Counted from the first letter of the stretch, positions 1 to 9,434 are shown. The stretch: DNA of 22,702 bases from Chara braunii (GCA_003427395.1 BFEA01000703.1:691608-714309), one strand, 5' to 3'. A program made the numbers and translations. The notes: a model not told the origin generated them from the sequence alone.

Positions 1-270
1 GCGAAGTTCAGAGTCATTCGTTCGTTTTTTTTTTTTTTGGGTAGATTTGTTGTTTGCTTTTCATGTATCTTCCTGTATTATACAAGCAGATTCGTGTCAA
101 CTGGTGAGCAGTGGAGCGAGGGCTGTAGTACTCTAGGGCCACGTGGAGTCAATGCTGTTCGTGCAAAACGACAACGAGATCTGGTTGTGGTGTTCTTAGG
201 GCCACGTCGAGTAGCTCCCAGGAGATCTTTTTTTTTTTTGACTATTTTGTGGGGTGCTGACATGCAGACA

Positions 271-319
271 TGTGTTCGAATCTAGATGGTGGAACTTCAC
301 AAGTAAAACCACTATCAGC
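271..319 (+). repeat. 49-bp dispersed repeat, copy 1 (tRNA B-box-like)
   Basis: This copy and the one at 624-672 match over about 49 bp with few differences. Each begins TGTTCGAATC, which resembles the Pol III B box (GGTTCGANTCC) of tRNA-derived SINEs. Copy 1 is followed 30 bp later by an A-rich tail (352-374), as expected for a SINE. I could not find a convincing A box 30-60 bp upstream, so the SINE assignment is tentative. Confidence 0.45.
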
Positions 320-623
320 TAAATGGTGATATCTCGAGGTAGTCGCCCTTATAAAAAAAAAATAATAAAAAAAATGAACTCACCAGAGTCACCACATGTG
401 CAACCGTGGAACTCACCAAATGTTCGAAATGAGAGTGAATCTCCCGATGGGAACGGAGAAGATACACCACTTTTTTTTTTTGCCCTTACTTGGGCCAAAG
501 ACAAAATATGAAACTGCTTCGTTGTCCAGGCGCGTATCCAGTCGCTCCTGGCTCCAGAACTAACCAAATATACCACAGACCCTAACTCAGTCTGTACACC
601 AATAAACTGTTGAAATACGGAGC

Positions 624-672
624 TGTGTTCGAATCCAGATGATGGAACTTCACGAGTAAAACCACTATCAAC
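624..672 (+). repeat. 49-bp dispersed repeat, copy 2 (tRNA B-box-like)
   Basis: Second copy of the repeat at 271-319, in the same orientation, starting TGTTCGAATCC and ending in ACCACTATCAACTC. Unlike copy 1 it has no A-tail directly downstream. It is probably a truncated or diverged member of the same small element family. Confidence 0.45.
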
Positions 673-853
673 TCACCAAGAGAAGAGGATGATGAAAGGG
701 AGGGGCACGGGAAGGTGGCCAAGAAGTAGGGGAAGGTGGTCGGGGAGAGGCGTAGCGGAGCAAAGGGGGTGGTGATCATCTTTTCTTTTCTTTTGCAAAA
801 TCAGAATGAATCTTGCACTGGAACATGGGAAGGTACACAACTATTTTTGTACG

Positions 854-877
854 TTTTTTTTTTTTTTTTTTTTTTTT
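854..877 (-). repeat. 24-nt poly(T): possible poly(A) tail of a minus-strand retroposon
   Basis: An uninterrupted run of 24 T. Read on the minus strand it is a poly(A) that would end a short element lying to its right (about 878-1000), between this tract and the broken end of the minus-strand gypsy fragment at 1002. I see no convincing target-site duplication, so it could also be a simple slippage tract. Confidence 0.3.
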
Positions 878-1001
878 CCTGCTCATGGTCTCCGCCGCAG
901 CCGCGGCGGGCATCCGCTTGTTGCTTATAATAGTTGTAGAACGCGGCCGCACACATGCATCCGTAGGACTCGATCAGACTACTAGCCTTGAACTTACGTA
1001 A

Positions 1002-1597
1002 TCAAGCGGTCCCCCCTCCGGGCAAAGTGTGTTTGACCACTTTTCGGTCCCAGTCAAACTGGGGTTGTGCAACTGAGAGGTAGTACATACCTAACAAGAT
1101 ATCCATAGGGAGATCATCGCTGACTAGGAACGAGACTCAATGTCTCAGTTCCCCTCCCGTGTACGGAAAAAGACACTCGATGCCTTTGAGGTAGTCGTTG
1201 ACTACCATCCGATGTTTGTTGGCACAGGTCGACTCCACAGGTCGACTCGAGCGCTGCACTTGCCCCTCCAAGCGCAACCTCTCAACGCACACACGACTAA
1301 TGAAGTTCCGCGTCGAGCAAGTGTCATAATAGGCCCCGGCCTTACGGCCGCCGATGACTACCTCACCGATGAACAACTCACCCTTAGGGGTTTTGGCCAT
1401 GGCCATCCAAGAAGCTAGCGGGTCCGATCTAGACCATTCCTCCTCTAGCTCCTCTAAGGATTTAAACACATTCAACAAGCAGAGGATCGCTGGGTCCGAA
1501 TGTGTTTGCGGGACGAAGTTGGAGCTTGTAGCTTGGGCCATCTCTCGAGATGGTGAGGGTATGTCCACCACCTCGACCCTAGAAGGAACAACTATTC
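1002..1597 (-). pseudogene. Retropepsin-like protease domain of minus-strand gypsy element
   Basis: The frame runs from a linker (EVVDIPSPSREM) through a retropepsin-like fold. The flap-side strand GELFIGEVVIGG precedes the active-site loop YYDTCSTRNFIS, and after one in-frame TGA (1137-1139) the C-terminal half continues with SFLVSDDLPMDILLGMYYL and PQFDW. That last segment is the hallmark C-terminal region of Ty3/gypsy proteases. The catalytic triplet, normally D-S/T-G, reads D-T-C, so the glycine is lost. It would have released gag and pol proteins from a polyprotein. It follows gag on the minus strand, and no pol remains after it. The family assignment is secure from the two halves together; the enzyme is clearly inactive. 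Confidence 0.8.
1223..1248 (-). repeat. 13-bp perfect tandem duplication inside the protease
   Basis: CACAGGTCGACTC occurs twice back to back (1223-1235 and 1236-1248). Thirteen is not a multiple of three, so if it is a recent duplication it also shifted the protease frame locally. Confidence 0.5.
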
Positions 1598-3537
1598 CTA
1601 TTGGCCCAACGTGTTTCCCGGAGCAGTTCCAGAACTGCTGGCCACATTGCTACCTACGGGAGCGGAGGATCCCAACGCCTGCCCCATCGTAGGTGGGATC
1701 TTTTCGGTCACCTTTTTGTTACGGCACTTGAACTGATTATGGCCATATTGGCCACAACGGATACAAGTCTGTCGGGTATACCTGTCTCTCCACACGTCCT
1801 AACTAAGTCCCGTTTTCTCCCATGGAGGAGCGTTAGGGTCAACTTGACTCCTAGACCGGGAACCTCCACAGCGTCTACCGGTCGCCTTACCTTTCTGGAC
1901 AGTGGTCGCGACTGTTCCACCCCCTGAAACCTCTACGCTGCCCGCCTCTGAACCCGCACCTGCCTGGAAGTCATCTTCTAACTCGATGGTAGAACCATCG
2001 TTGTCGACGAACATGATGCGCCCCTTCGCCTTCCAGTTGGGAGGCAGTGACTTCTTCCTTCCGTCCGTCGTGGGTGTATGTCCATGCCCTATCTTTGCTT
2101 CTAGGTCTAGGGCGTTCTTGCTGAACGAGGGGAAGTTGTGCATGTTGATGTTGGCACTGGTTCCTGAGAGGCAAAGGAAGGCATCTCAGGTATGCGGTGA
2201 GTAAAACCTCGGGGTCGTAGCGCACTCCAGGAACAGAGATCAGACGCTCTACTGCGTCTGTGGCCTCCCTTACTGACTTGAACTGCCTATTGTTCAAAGT
2301 GAGGATCGCATCAGTGGCCTTTTGAGCCTCCTGAGGATCATGCCACCTATCTTCCACTAGCTTGAGGAAGTCGTCCAGTTTCTGGTTGACTGCTCAAGCG
2401 TGGAAGTTATAACTGTATCCCTGTAGCTGCACTAAACCACTCAACCATCTTGTTGCACTCCCCTCTAAATAGGAGGCAGCCACAAGCACTTCCTCGTGCG
2501 GCAAGGTCAATTTACACTTGACATAGACTGGCACTGACCTCAACCATGTATCAAGGTCTTTGCCCCTCTTGTCCCCTGAAAAAGGTTTGGGAGAGGCGAC
2601 GACCGTCTTTGGAACCCACTGGGTTTGTCCTGGTACCTGTCCCACTCCAGGCTGTGGACCTTGGGGACTAGGCTGTTTCACTAGCTGCTGCTGGGGCTGT
2701 GTACCCTGCGGTTGTGCAGGCTGCCCGGTTATGACAACCTACAGCGGAGGTAAGGAATACACTGACTGTACAGGAACCTGTACACTAGGACATGCTGAGA
2801 ACCCTCCTGTTAGCGGCATACCTAGGGAAGCGGCTTGGACCGATGCTGGAGAGACATATGGGGATACCCCAGTCACCGGTGGGACAAAAGGAGGAGGATG
2901 TACAACGGGCCAGGCACCGGGCCCGGACAGCGATGGAGCTGCCTGCGCTCGCCCAACCAATACAGCCAGACTCTGCTGAATGTCCCATAAGAGAGCCGTC
3001 TGGTGGTCCTCCATTTCTACTACGTCTAGCAGGACTGCACGCAGAGTCCTCACATCATCATCCATGCGCGTGAGATCCATCCCCTCTAACTCACGAATGT
3101 CCGTTTGTCTCCGCTGTAACCTGGCTCTTCTTCTAATCATCTTCTCTTTCTCTACCTTTATCTCTCCTAGAGCCTTCTGTAGTTGTCCCTCTTGCAGTGC
3201 TGCCTACTGTATGGCGACCTCTTCAGGGGTCAACACTATTGGCTGCCTTGCCATTATGCCAGTGGACTGACTCAAGGTTTGCGCAACCGTTGAGTCCCTG
3301 AACTGCTGGCCTAGGAACTTTGTTGCGCAGCAGTTGCCATGGTTGTTGAAACAACAGTTTCACTTGCGAACGCCTGTTGGCCTCTGTTGCCCTAGCTCTC
3401 CGCTGCTGCTGCTGCCTCTCCCTAAGTCGGCGGAACAGTAACCTGTCACCCTTTGGTCCTAAGGCCAAGTGGGCTATCGGGCGTCTAGCTGATCGCAAGA
3501 TCTTGTCGTCCTCGCTAGTGGTATCCCTATCGCTCAT
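1598..3537 (-). pseudogene. Broken gag of minus-strand gypsy element
   Basis: The probable start is the ATG at 3537-3535. The N-terminal part is basic with a glutamine/arginine run (RERQQQQRRARA), then the frame shifts between about 3370 and 3290. The next frame (from 3254) carries a coiled-coil-like charged stretch, a proline/glycine-rich linker, and a retrotransposon gag core with PKPFSGDKRGKDLDTWL and SYLEGSATRWLSGL followed by NNRQFKSVREATDAV. In-frame stops sit at 3204-3206, 2739-2741 and 2394-2396. Near 2160 the frame shifts again into KNALDLEAKIGHGHTPTTDG. A further TAG lies at 1799-1801. Near the end is a perfect CCHC zinc knuckle, CIRCGQYGHNQFKC (C-X2-C-X4-H-X4-C), which would bind the element's RNA. 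Gag would form the cytoplasmic particle. The fold assignment rests on the knuckle, the gag core and the protease that follows. Confidence 0.8.
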
Positions 3538-3540
3538 ACG

Positions 3541-4753
3541 CTACAAAACTATACACAATCTGCATTAGGTCACTCTCCGATGCCTACCGCAGCGTAGTGC
3601 ACAGGCCGATTTAAAATCCAACAAGTAAGTTCCGATTCCTACAAACGAAACTATTTTGACTTTGACTAGTTCGCAAACAGAAAGCACAATGAACAGGAAA
3701 CAGTTCTAACTATGTTGTCTGTCATATGTTAATGGTTGTACATCTAACTAATCAAAATAAAAACAGAATCATTTGATTGGTTGTTTGCAGGATGGAATCT
3801 TTCCAAAACTTATCACCTGGAATCTACCCCTCCCTCAGTTATTCCTAAATGTCTCTTGTCGTCAACGTCCCCGAGCAATCCGGAACAGTGTGCTTGTCTA
3901 AAGGTGTGCACACGGCCCACCCCTGTGCCCCGAGTCCTGCTGAGCTGGCCAGCCCTGCACCACATTTATCCTCGCATGCAGCGAGCCTTACACCGACCGA
4001 TCGGTTGATCAAGAGGCGTTTTTATGGACGGCCCCCGAAGTCCTCAGGAATTGTTTAACGTCGCAAACAGGATGACGATCACAGCCAATGGAAGGTCCCC
4101 GCTGTACTTATTTATAGACGCCCGATACTCGTCTTTCCCATAGGGCTGGCCTGCCCCTTAGAACCCATCTATAGCGCAGCAAGCAGACAAAGGACAAAGC
4201 AGCAAAGCATGCGTGCTCTACTCCCGGTGGGTTGGCATGGTGACCGTGACCCAGTGCTTCATCCAGGGCCCTTCAGATAGCACCGCCCTCTCCTTCCAGA
4301 TGCTCCACGTGAACACTAACGACTCTCAAGGTTGAGCTCACTCAACTCCTCACATGAGAGGACTCTCAAGACAGAACACACATCCTCACGATAAGAATTG
4401 TCGAAGAGGGTAGATAAGGTTAGGCGCAACGTACCTCAAAATAGATGCCCATAACCACAGATATCCTCACCAGATGACCCGATGCCAATTGTGATTACCA
4501 ATCACTGCTTCGGCACAACCAACATTACACAGTCGTTCCACCTCAGCATCGATCGCACATCAGATAGTTCTCATCACACTGCGAACACCCAATATTCACC
4601 ACATAGCCTTCCTGGCGATCCCCTCTCCACCTGGGTCGCCTGCTTGCCTTCGCCCTCCTTACTACAGACTCCCTACGGCCACTCGCCTAGCAGACCGCAT
4701 GCATGTACCGCATAGGCAGAAGACAAGCGCCAGATGAGCGTACCGTACCACAA
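3541..4753 (-). other. Leader between candidate PBS and gag of the minus-strand element
   Basis: No coding potential is visible. On the minus strand there is a strong TATA-like octamer (TATAAATA, 4109-4116) about 0.57 kb upstream of the gag ATG. Short repeats include GACTCTCAAG at 4321-4330 and 4361-4370, and a small hairpin GTTGAG-CTCA-CTCAAC at 4331-4346. If the PBS at 4754-4764 is right, the leader is about 1.2 kb, close to the 1.4-kb leader of the plus-strand gypsy element. Alternatively, the TATA marks the LTR promoter and the true PBS lies nearer gag. Confidence 0.4.
4109..4116 (-). promoter_or_regulatory. TATA-box candidate upstream of minus-strand gag
   Basis: The minus strand reads TATAAATA within CTATAAATAAG, a consensus-grade TATA box. 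A start site about 30 bp downstream would give a transcript leader of roughly 540 nt before the gag ATG. It could be the retroelement promoter or chance in an AT-rich spot. Confidence 0.3.
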
Positions 4754-4764
4754 CTCTGCTACCA
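4754..4764 (-). other. Candidate primer-binding site (TGGTAGCAGAG)
   Basis: The minus strand reads GCAATTTGGTAGCAGAGTTG. TGGTANCAGAG is the pattern of plant retrotransposon primer-binding sites complementary to the 3' end of a tRNA-Met type primer. The preceding GCA would be the CA terminus of an LTR lying to the right. It is correctly oriented for the minus-strand gag. Confidence 0.45.
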
Positions 4765-5690
4765 AATTGCAAGGAAAATGAGGGATAGCGAACTTCAGAA
4801 ACCAAACAGCATCATACATATGAGACTAGATAGTCGTGACCTCGAACCAAAAGCAGAATTGCATCACGAGTCGCACCAAATAAGAGTGCAGCAAAAGCTC
4901 ATAAGTGACAATGTTCGAGTGGACTCATCATCATCAACAAAGAACCAATGTCGACATCCTATCTGGCGCTCGGTGCCCAAACTATAAATGGCAGATCCTA
5001 TCTATCCTATCTACAATGCCGCTGATGACGTCAACAGCTCCCTGAAGTATGAGCAGATCTCGGCCAATGCCATTCGCCTCAAGCACAGGTATGTCTCTCG
5101 TATCACTCACAACCTCGATCCCCAACTCACAGATGCCACTTGCACCCAAGGACCACTATGCGTCCCATCCAGCTTACAACAACGCAACTCGGCTATGGCT
5201 GCCTGCTCCTTCCAACTCGCCCGTGAGCGTGTGAATGTTGGCCAGCGTTAGTGCAGCATGCAGCCAGTGCCCGAATGCCGAATGCATGGGCAGGCACTTT
5301 CCTAAATGGAAGTGGCCTGCCTGCCTTGCGTGCAGCCTGGCTGCGCTGGGCCCCTGCCCAGAAGCTTCCGGTAGGTCGAGAGAGGTTGAGCCCCAGTTCA
5401 AACGAAACAGGCCCTGGGCCTGTGGTGTCCAACTGCCCGCGGCCGGTGTTCGGTCCATGTTGCGAATCTGGCCCAGGGCCTGCCTCAGTTACATTCAAAA
5501 GAGGCAGCCTGGGCCTGGGCGCTCTCAACCAACTGGCGCTGCGCAACTCCCTCAATTTACCCAGTTGCGTGACGACCCAAAAATTAGGCATGTAGGCCCC
5601 GAGTCCAGCCTGCCTTCACTTGACAGGCACAAATGGTTAACAGGTACCCCCACTTTTCACCCCTAGGGTAACCTTCACCACCCTGAAAAG
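4765..5690 (-). other. Probable LTR and unassigned sequence of the minus-strand element
   Basis: If the PBS call is correct, an LTR lies here, but I cannot fix its outer end because no second LTR copy is in the window. No protein is recognisable; the open frames on both strands are low-complexity translations. From 5250 to 5530 the sequence is GC-rich and contains repeated near-palindromes of the form GGCCCWGGGCC (5410-5420 and 5470-5480), plus CTGGGCCTGGGC at 5509-5520. A plus-strand TATA-like ACTATAAATGG lies at 4980-4990. Confidence 0.3.
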
Positions 5691-5938
5691 TGTATGTGTC
5701 AAGTTTGGTGTTTGTTGGGTTCCTGGAGATGGTTGTTTTGGGGAGTGGTGAAAATTGTGAAAACCGACAAATTGAAATGTTGGTGAAATTTCATGAAAGT
5801 GCACTTTTGACTTGCTGTTTTATATGTTTTTAATTATTTCTTTTCGTTTTTTTTTATAACAATAAGTTAGTAAGAAGTGCACTCTATAGATTGATGTGAA
5901 ATCTGGTTAAAATGGCCCTTTGGTTTTCTTATAAATGG
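5691..5938. other. AT-rich spacer, no gene seen
   Basis: Composition changes sharply here from GC-rich to AT-rich, with runs such as TTTTATATGTTTTTAATTATTTC and a T run near 5847-5856. AAGTGCACT recurs at both ends of the AT core (about 5797 and 5874). I see no coding potential. It may be unique host sequence or part of an LTR. Confidence 0.3.
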
Positions 5939-6263
5939 GGGTGAAAATTTGGGGGTCGGTTAACCTTCTGTCGCACACCGACAATGAAACTGGGCTGTTC
6001 GCCCGACCAGGAGATATAGCGGCCTGCTCGCCTCTTGGGCGGTGACTTCTAGGCTGCTCGGCCTTCCAAGCAACTGGTACCTCCTCCCTTTTGGAGGGAA
6101 ATGTGAGGCTCAAGGCCTCGATCTGCCCTATTGGGCCCTATTTTATGTACGGTCGGCCGCCCTACCTATGTTTATTATTATAGGGGTATGGGGTTCTAGA
6201 CAGAGAAAAATACGAGCAGCATATCAGTTTTTCTTATATACTTCGACCCCAAAATTTTCACCC
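5939..6263. repeat. Pair of 20-bp inverted repeats enclosing 285 bp
   Basis: The left arm (5939-5958, GGGTGAAAATTTGGGGGTCG) and the reverse complement of the right arm (6244-6263) match at 19 of 20 positions. The enclosed sequence has no protein. Such a layout is seen in small inverted-repeat transposons (MITEs), but I could not find matching target-site duplications immediately outside the arms. Confidence 0.35.
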
Positions 6264-6275
6264 GGTGTACAAGTT

Positions 6276-6289
6276 TGGCGACACACTGG
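6276..6289 (+). other. PBS-like motif (TGGCGACACACTGG)
   Basis: TGGCGAC followed by an ACTGG core resembles another class of plant gypsy primer-binding site, and the sequence just before it contains TGTACA, compatible with an LTR end. It may mark an older retroelement remnant into which other elements inserted. The evidence is motif resemblance only. Confidence 0.2.
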
Positions 6290-6384
6290 TTGGAGCCCTG
6301 GATGAGGCAGCGCTACTGGGGAAGGAGCAAGGACACAGAGGAGGAAGAAGGATAGGAGGAAGGGGGCGCGCCAGAGGTACTTAC

Positions 6385-6567
6385 CTGGCTATGGTGGCAG
6401 CCATCTTCATCACCTTGGTGGGCGCTGCAACAGGGAGACTCCAGCTGGGGTAGAGCTACACCAAGAAGCTTTGAGGCAGAGTCAGGCATGGCAGCCTGAG
6501 CTAGAGCAACCATAATTGCTTTGCGTTGTCCTTTGGACATCAGGGCAAGGCCCGAGTAGTCCGCCAT
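6385..6567 (-). CDS. Possible first coding exon with splice donor (unknown protein)
   Basis: On the minus strand an ATG at 6567-6565 sits in a good context (G at -3, G at +4) and opens 61 codons beginning MADYSGLALMSKGQRKAIM. The frame ends at a near-perfect splice donor, CAG|GTAAGTAC (intron begins at 6384). A pyrimidine tract and CCCCAG acceptor follow after 69 nt (intron 6384-6316). Spliced this way, the next codon is TAG, giving a 61-residue alanine-rich product with no family I recognise. Without splicing the frame runs on for 84 residues in total, ending in a serine-rich tail. It could be a host exon, a gag start of another retroelement, or chance. The coordination of ATG, donor, tract and acceptor is the only support. 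Confidence 0.3.
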
Positions 6568-6627
6568 AGCCTCGGCCTATGAGAGTGAAGAGTGAGGGAG
6601 GCGGCCATGGCTATGGTGGACCTCAAG

Positions 6628-6921
6628 TGATACCTGCAGTAGAAGAGGGATTNGGNCATTGATTCTNGTTCANCCATTCAACATNGTACTATTATTTCTT
6701 GTGTNAATAAGANAGGAGTAAAGGAGGAGGAGAGTGTTTGGCGAAGAAGAAGAGCATTNNCATTTGTNTATGCTGGTGTACATCATCTTAATCTTCTTTC
6801 TTTCTTCTTCTTCTTCTTCTTACCCTCTCTTTCCTCTCAAGTTCATTCATTTCTTTCTGCAATTGAACGGCATTGTACTATCTGATGAATGTGTACTTCA
6901 AAATTGGCCAGGATCATAACA
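6628..6921 (+). mobile_element. 5' LTR (3' part secure, start uncertain) of plus-strand gypsy element
   Basis: The right end is well placed: the sequence ATAACA stops at 6921 with the canonical CA, one base before the primer-binding site. The left end is a guess at the TG at 6628, since the matching 3' LTR is outside the window. The segment contains ten N bases (6653-6768) and a TTC microsatellite near 6797-6820, as expected for a repeat whose copies were poorly resolved. An alternative start lies further left. Confidence 0.5.
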
Positions 6922-6922
6922 T

Positions 6923-6933
6923 TGGTATCAGAG
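6923..6933 (+). other. Primer-binding site (TGGTATCAGAG)
   Basis: TGGTATCAGAG is the classic plant LTR-retrotransposon primer-binding site, complementary to the 3' end of initiator tRNA-Met. It lies one base after an LTR-like CA end and upstream of gag on the same strand, so it fixes the orientation and the 5' end of the internal region of the plus-strand gypsy element. Confidence 0.85.
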
Positions 6934-8305
6934 AAGATTCTACTGGCTGGTGAGAATTGACTTATCCACCCTAACCCTAACGTAAGTGGTAAGGGCTAAC
7001 CACTTAGGGTTAGGGTTGGTCCGAAGTGGGAAGTGGGGCAGCGTGGCTTGAGGACGCTGCCCCCACCTGGTTAGGTCATGCTAGGTCGGCATTGAACCTG
7101 ACCAGGTTGTTTGAGAGTAAGTATGTGGTGGCGAGACACATCAAGAAGACTTCATGCAACAAGTTGAGAGAGGCGACAGTGAGAGGCACCAGCACCTGGA
7201 ATCTGACCTAAGGGAGACACTTGGTGACTTGAGGGCCTCCCTAAAGTAGGCGATCTTTTGAGGGAGGTAGCCATTCTGCATCTACGGACTGGAAGTTACT
7301 ATTTTGTTCTTCAGCATCGGCGGGGGATCCGACGTTGCACTCTGGTGTTGGAAGTGAGACCCTCCTACATGGTAGGACACGAGTGTAGAGGTAGCGAATA
7401 GGGTTAGGAAGACCACATGAGGAAGGAGGGTGAGTTATACTTCATCTCAGAGTCCGGGCCACTTTGGTAAGTGTCGTGCACCTAAGGGTTGCCCATGTAT
7501 GTGTGCATGGTATTGTTTGTCCTGCAGGGGTACTTCTGGGTCTCTTTCCTACTCCTCTGAAGTCTTGGTTGTGTGCATTGGTGTGCGAACTACTTACTTA
7601 CCTGATGGATGTAGAAATGAAGTATCTTGCTTGAAAAGCCATATCTTTCTACAGTGCTTCGTCGTTTCATTTCTGAACGGATATAGTCTGTAGGTTTTCT
7701 CTTGAAGTTGAAATTCGTTTTTCAATACGGTAGAGGCAGAAAGTAGGACCTTGCGGTACTCTTCTTGGTTGGGACTTGGTCGCGACCTACTTGGAACCCA
7801 GTGGGACCCAGTGGGACCGGGCCCAAACAAGAAGGGCTACTTGGACCCAAATCTGTTGACACAGTGTCACTCTTTGTTTTGTCTGGGATACGATATTCTT
7901 CTTTTCTATTAGAGCGCTCGCTGCCGAGGGGATCTCGACTGAGATGCTTTGTTAGACTGATGACACACAATCCACTGCTTGACTTGCACCTTATACACCA
8001 CTCAATTCTCCATTGTTGTATGATGTTACTTGTAGTCTGATTTGTTGTACTTTGACCATGCCAGTTGAATTAGGCTCAAGGGGATCTTGTACTTAGTCTG
8101 ACCGGACTTGAACGCGGAATCAGAACTCTCTTCTGAAAAAATTGTATTCTTTGATTGTTTTTTTTTGGTTGCTCTCTAGTCCAAATATTTGTCGCTTCGG
8201 CTAGGAGTTCTATCTTCTTCTCTGTACTTTCAGTTTGTTTCCTTTTCTGAAATTCACTACATGCCCGTTGAGACGCGCGGACAAGAGAGAAGGGCGAGAG
8301 AAGCC
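6934..8305 (+). other. Gypsy leader, non-coding
   Basis: These 1.37 kb between the PBS and the gag ATG hold no recognisable protein. Features seen are a telomere-like CCCTAA hairpin at 6969-7015, and a 10-bp tandem repeat of CCCAGTGGGA with flanking CTACTTGGA direct repeats around 7788-7852. A long untranslated leader could hold packaging and dimerisation signals. Confidence 0.5.
6969..7015 (+). repeat. Telomere-motif hairpin in the gypsy leader
   Basis: The left arm CCCTAACCCTAA (6969-6980) pairs perfectly with TTAGGGTTAGGG (7004-7015). An inner stem GTGGT/ACCAC (6986-6990 with 6999-7003) closes an 8-nt loop and leaves a 5-nt bulge. It lies 36 nt after the PBS, where retroelement RNAs often carry structured signals. 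Confidence 0.6.
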
Positions 8306-9419
8306 ATGGCAACCGAAGGAGCTAGTAGTTCCGACATGGCACCAGCCAAACTTTCTGATATGGTAAAGGTTCGCATGGATGCAGCGAGTGAGGTTGTATG
8401 AGGCCCTCTATCAGAAAGAGTTGGTTGAGGAGGAAAAGGCGGAAGAGGCTAGGCGGAAAACAGTCGCTGACGAACTTGGGGCTATTTTCAAAAACGTTCC
8501 AAATGTATCTGATCCAGACTTTAAAAAAGAACTGGTTGTGTATGTACGTGCACTAGTGAACTACCATCGGCTCAACAAACTCCCAAGTGCGAATCTCAAC
8601 TACTCGAGGAGATGAGCCAGATGCGTACTCAAATGGCTGAAATGGCCAGAGACCATCGCGATCAGCTGCAGCAAATGACAAGCATGCATCAGGCCTAAAC
8701 CTCAAGTTTTATTCCCTGTTCTACCTTTGCACCCATCCACTCCTCTCCTTCTTCTCAATCTTCTTCGTTAAGTTTGGTGATTCAGTCAGGACCTGTGACA
8801 GGTGCAGTTCCCACTGTCGTTACAAGCAGCTGCGCAGGAAGTAATGCAACTGCCCCAGCCCTGGGATCGAATCCAACAGCAATAGTCGGACCCAACTATG
8901 GCAGTCCATACATGGACAGGAAGGCGGTGATGATGCCGTCTAGATATGATGGAGAGGACGTAGATTCCTGGATCAGCTCCATGAGAGTCTACTTTGAGGT
9001 ACAGGGCATTCAAAGAGTGAACCAGTCCTTGATCCTGGGGACGAACGTTGAGTATGTCCTAAGGGGCTTCCTTGAAGTCCAAGCCATGCAATTTGGGTAT
9101 TCCAAGATCAACTTATCTGAGTGGCTTAAAATCACTCCGGCTACCACTCTCGAGGACATATTAGTAGCGCAATATAAAGACCCGCATGTTGCAGCAAGAT
9201 TAAGTATACAATTGGATGAGCTTAAGCGCAGCAAGTGGCAGGGCACCATGCATAAACTGCAATTGCATGTCAGCAAGCTTTTCGCAACGCCAGTATTGAA
9301 GCTGACTGCGCAATCGTGCTTGGATGTAGTCAAGGGTACAGTTCCCACTCACTTAACTAATCGCCTAGGCAGGGATTTCTTCGGTTTACACTGACTGGTT
9401 TTCCTTAATGAAGGATGTA

Positions 9420-9434
9420 GTCAGTTTGGAGGCA
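9420..9434 (+). repeat. Target-site duplication, left copy (15 bp)
   Basis: GTCAGTTTGGAGGCA here is repeated exactly at 9613-9627, directly after the poly(A). The two copies flank the 178-bp insertion and encode the same gag residues (VSLEA), so this is the duplicated target. Confidence 0.95.

Larger units (their letters stand above)
1..1001. other. Non-coding, homopolymer-rich flank
   Basis: No open frame here resembles a protein; the short frames are translations of A/T runs. The stretch holds T runs at 25-38, 228-239, 471-481 and 854-877 and an A-rich run at 352-374. Poly(A) or poly(T) tracts on both strands are what old retroposon tails leave behind, so this is probably a graveyard of small insertions, but I found no clean target-site duplication. 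A short imperfect repeat (core TAGGGCCACGTSGAGT) occurs at 134-149 and 197-212. The 49-bp repeat is listed separately. Confidence 0.6.
1002..4764 (-). mobile_element. Ty3/gypsy-type retrotransposon fragment (leader, gag, protease)
   Basis: Read right to left, this stretch holds a candidate primer-binding site (4754-4764), a leader of about 1.2 kb, a broken gag (3537 to 1598) and a retropepsin domain (1597 to 1002). Then coding stops abruptly: no reverse transcriptase, RNase H or integrase follows, so the element is truncated or cut by a rearrangement near 1000. Its gag has a different layout from that of the plus-strand gypsy element further right, so it is a separate family. Several in-frame stops and at least two frameshifts show it is dead. 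The left boundary is simply where the recognisable protein ends. Confidence 0.8.

Noticed and set aside
271-290. tRNA gene
   Set aside because: Only a B-box-like motif; no acceptor stem, anticodon arm or A box can be folded around it.
4961-4979. TGGCGCTCGGTGCCCAAAC as another primer-binding site
   Set aside because: Only the first six bases fit known TGGCGCC-type sites, and no element with gag follows on the plus strand.
4482-5251. Three consecutive plus-strand open frames of 77-94 codons
   Set aside because: No shared frame, no start context or domain, and composition like the surrounding non-coding leader/LTR.
5235-5666. Long overlapping open frames on both strands (up to 143 codons)
   Set aside because: High GC, few stops by chance, proline/glycine/alanine repeats from GGCC-type palindromes, and no recognisable domain on either strand.
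6969-7015. Interstitial telomere or chromosome end
   Set aside because: Only two hexamers per arm, in inverted orientation, inside a retroelement leader.
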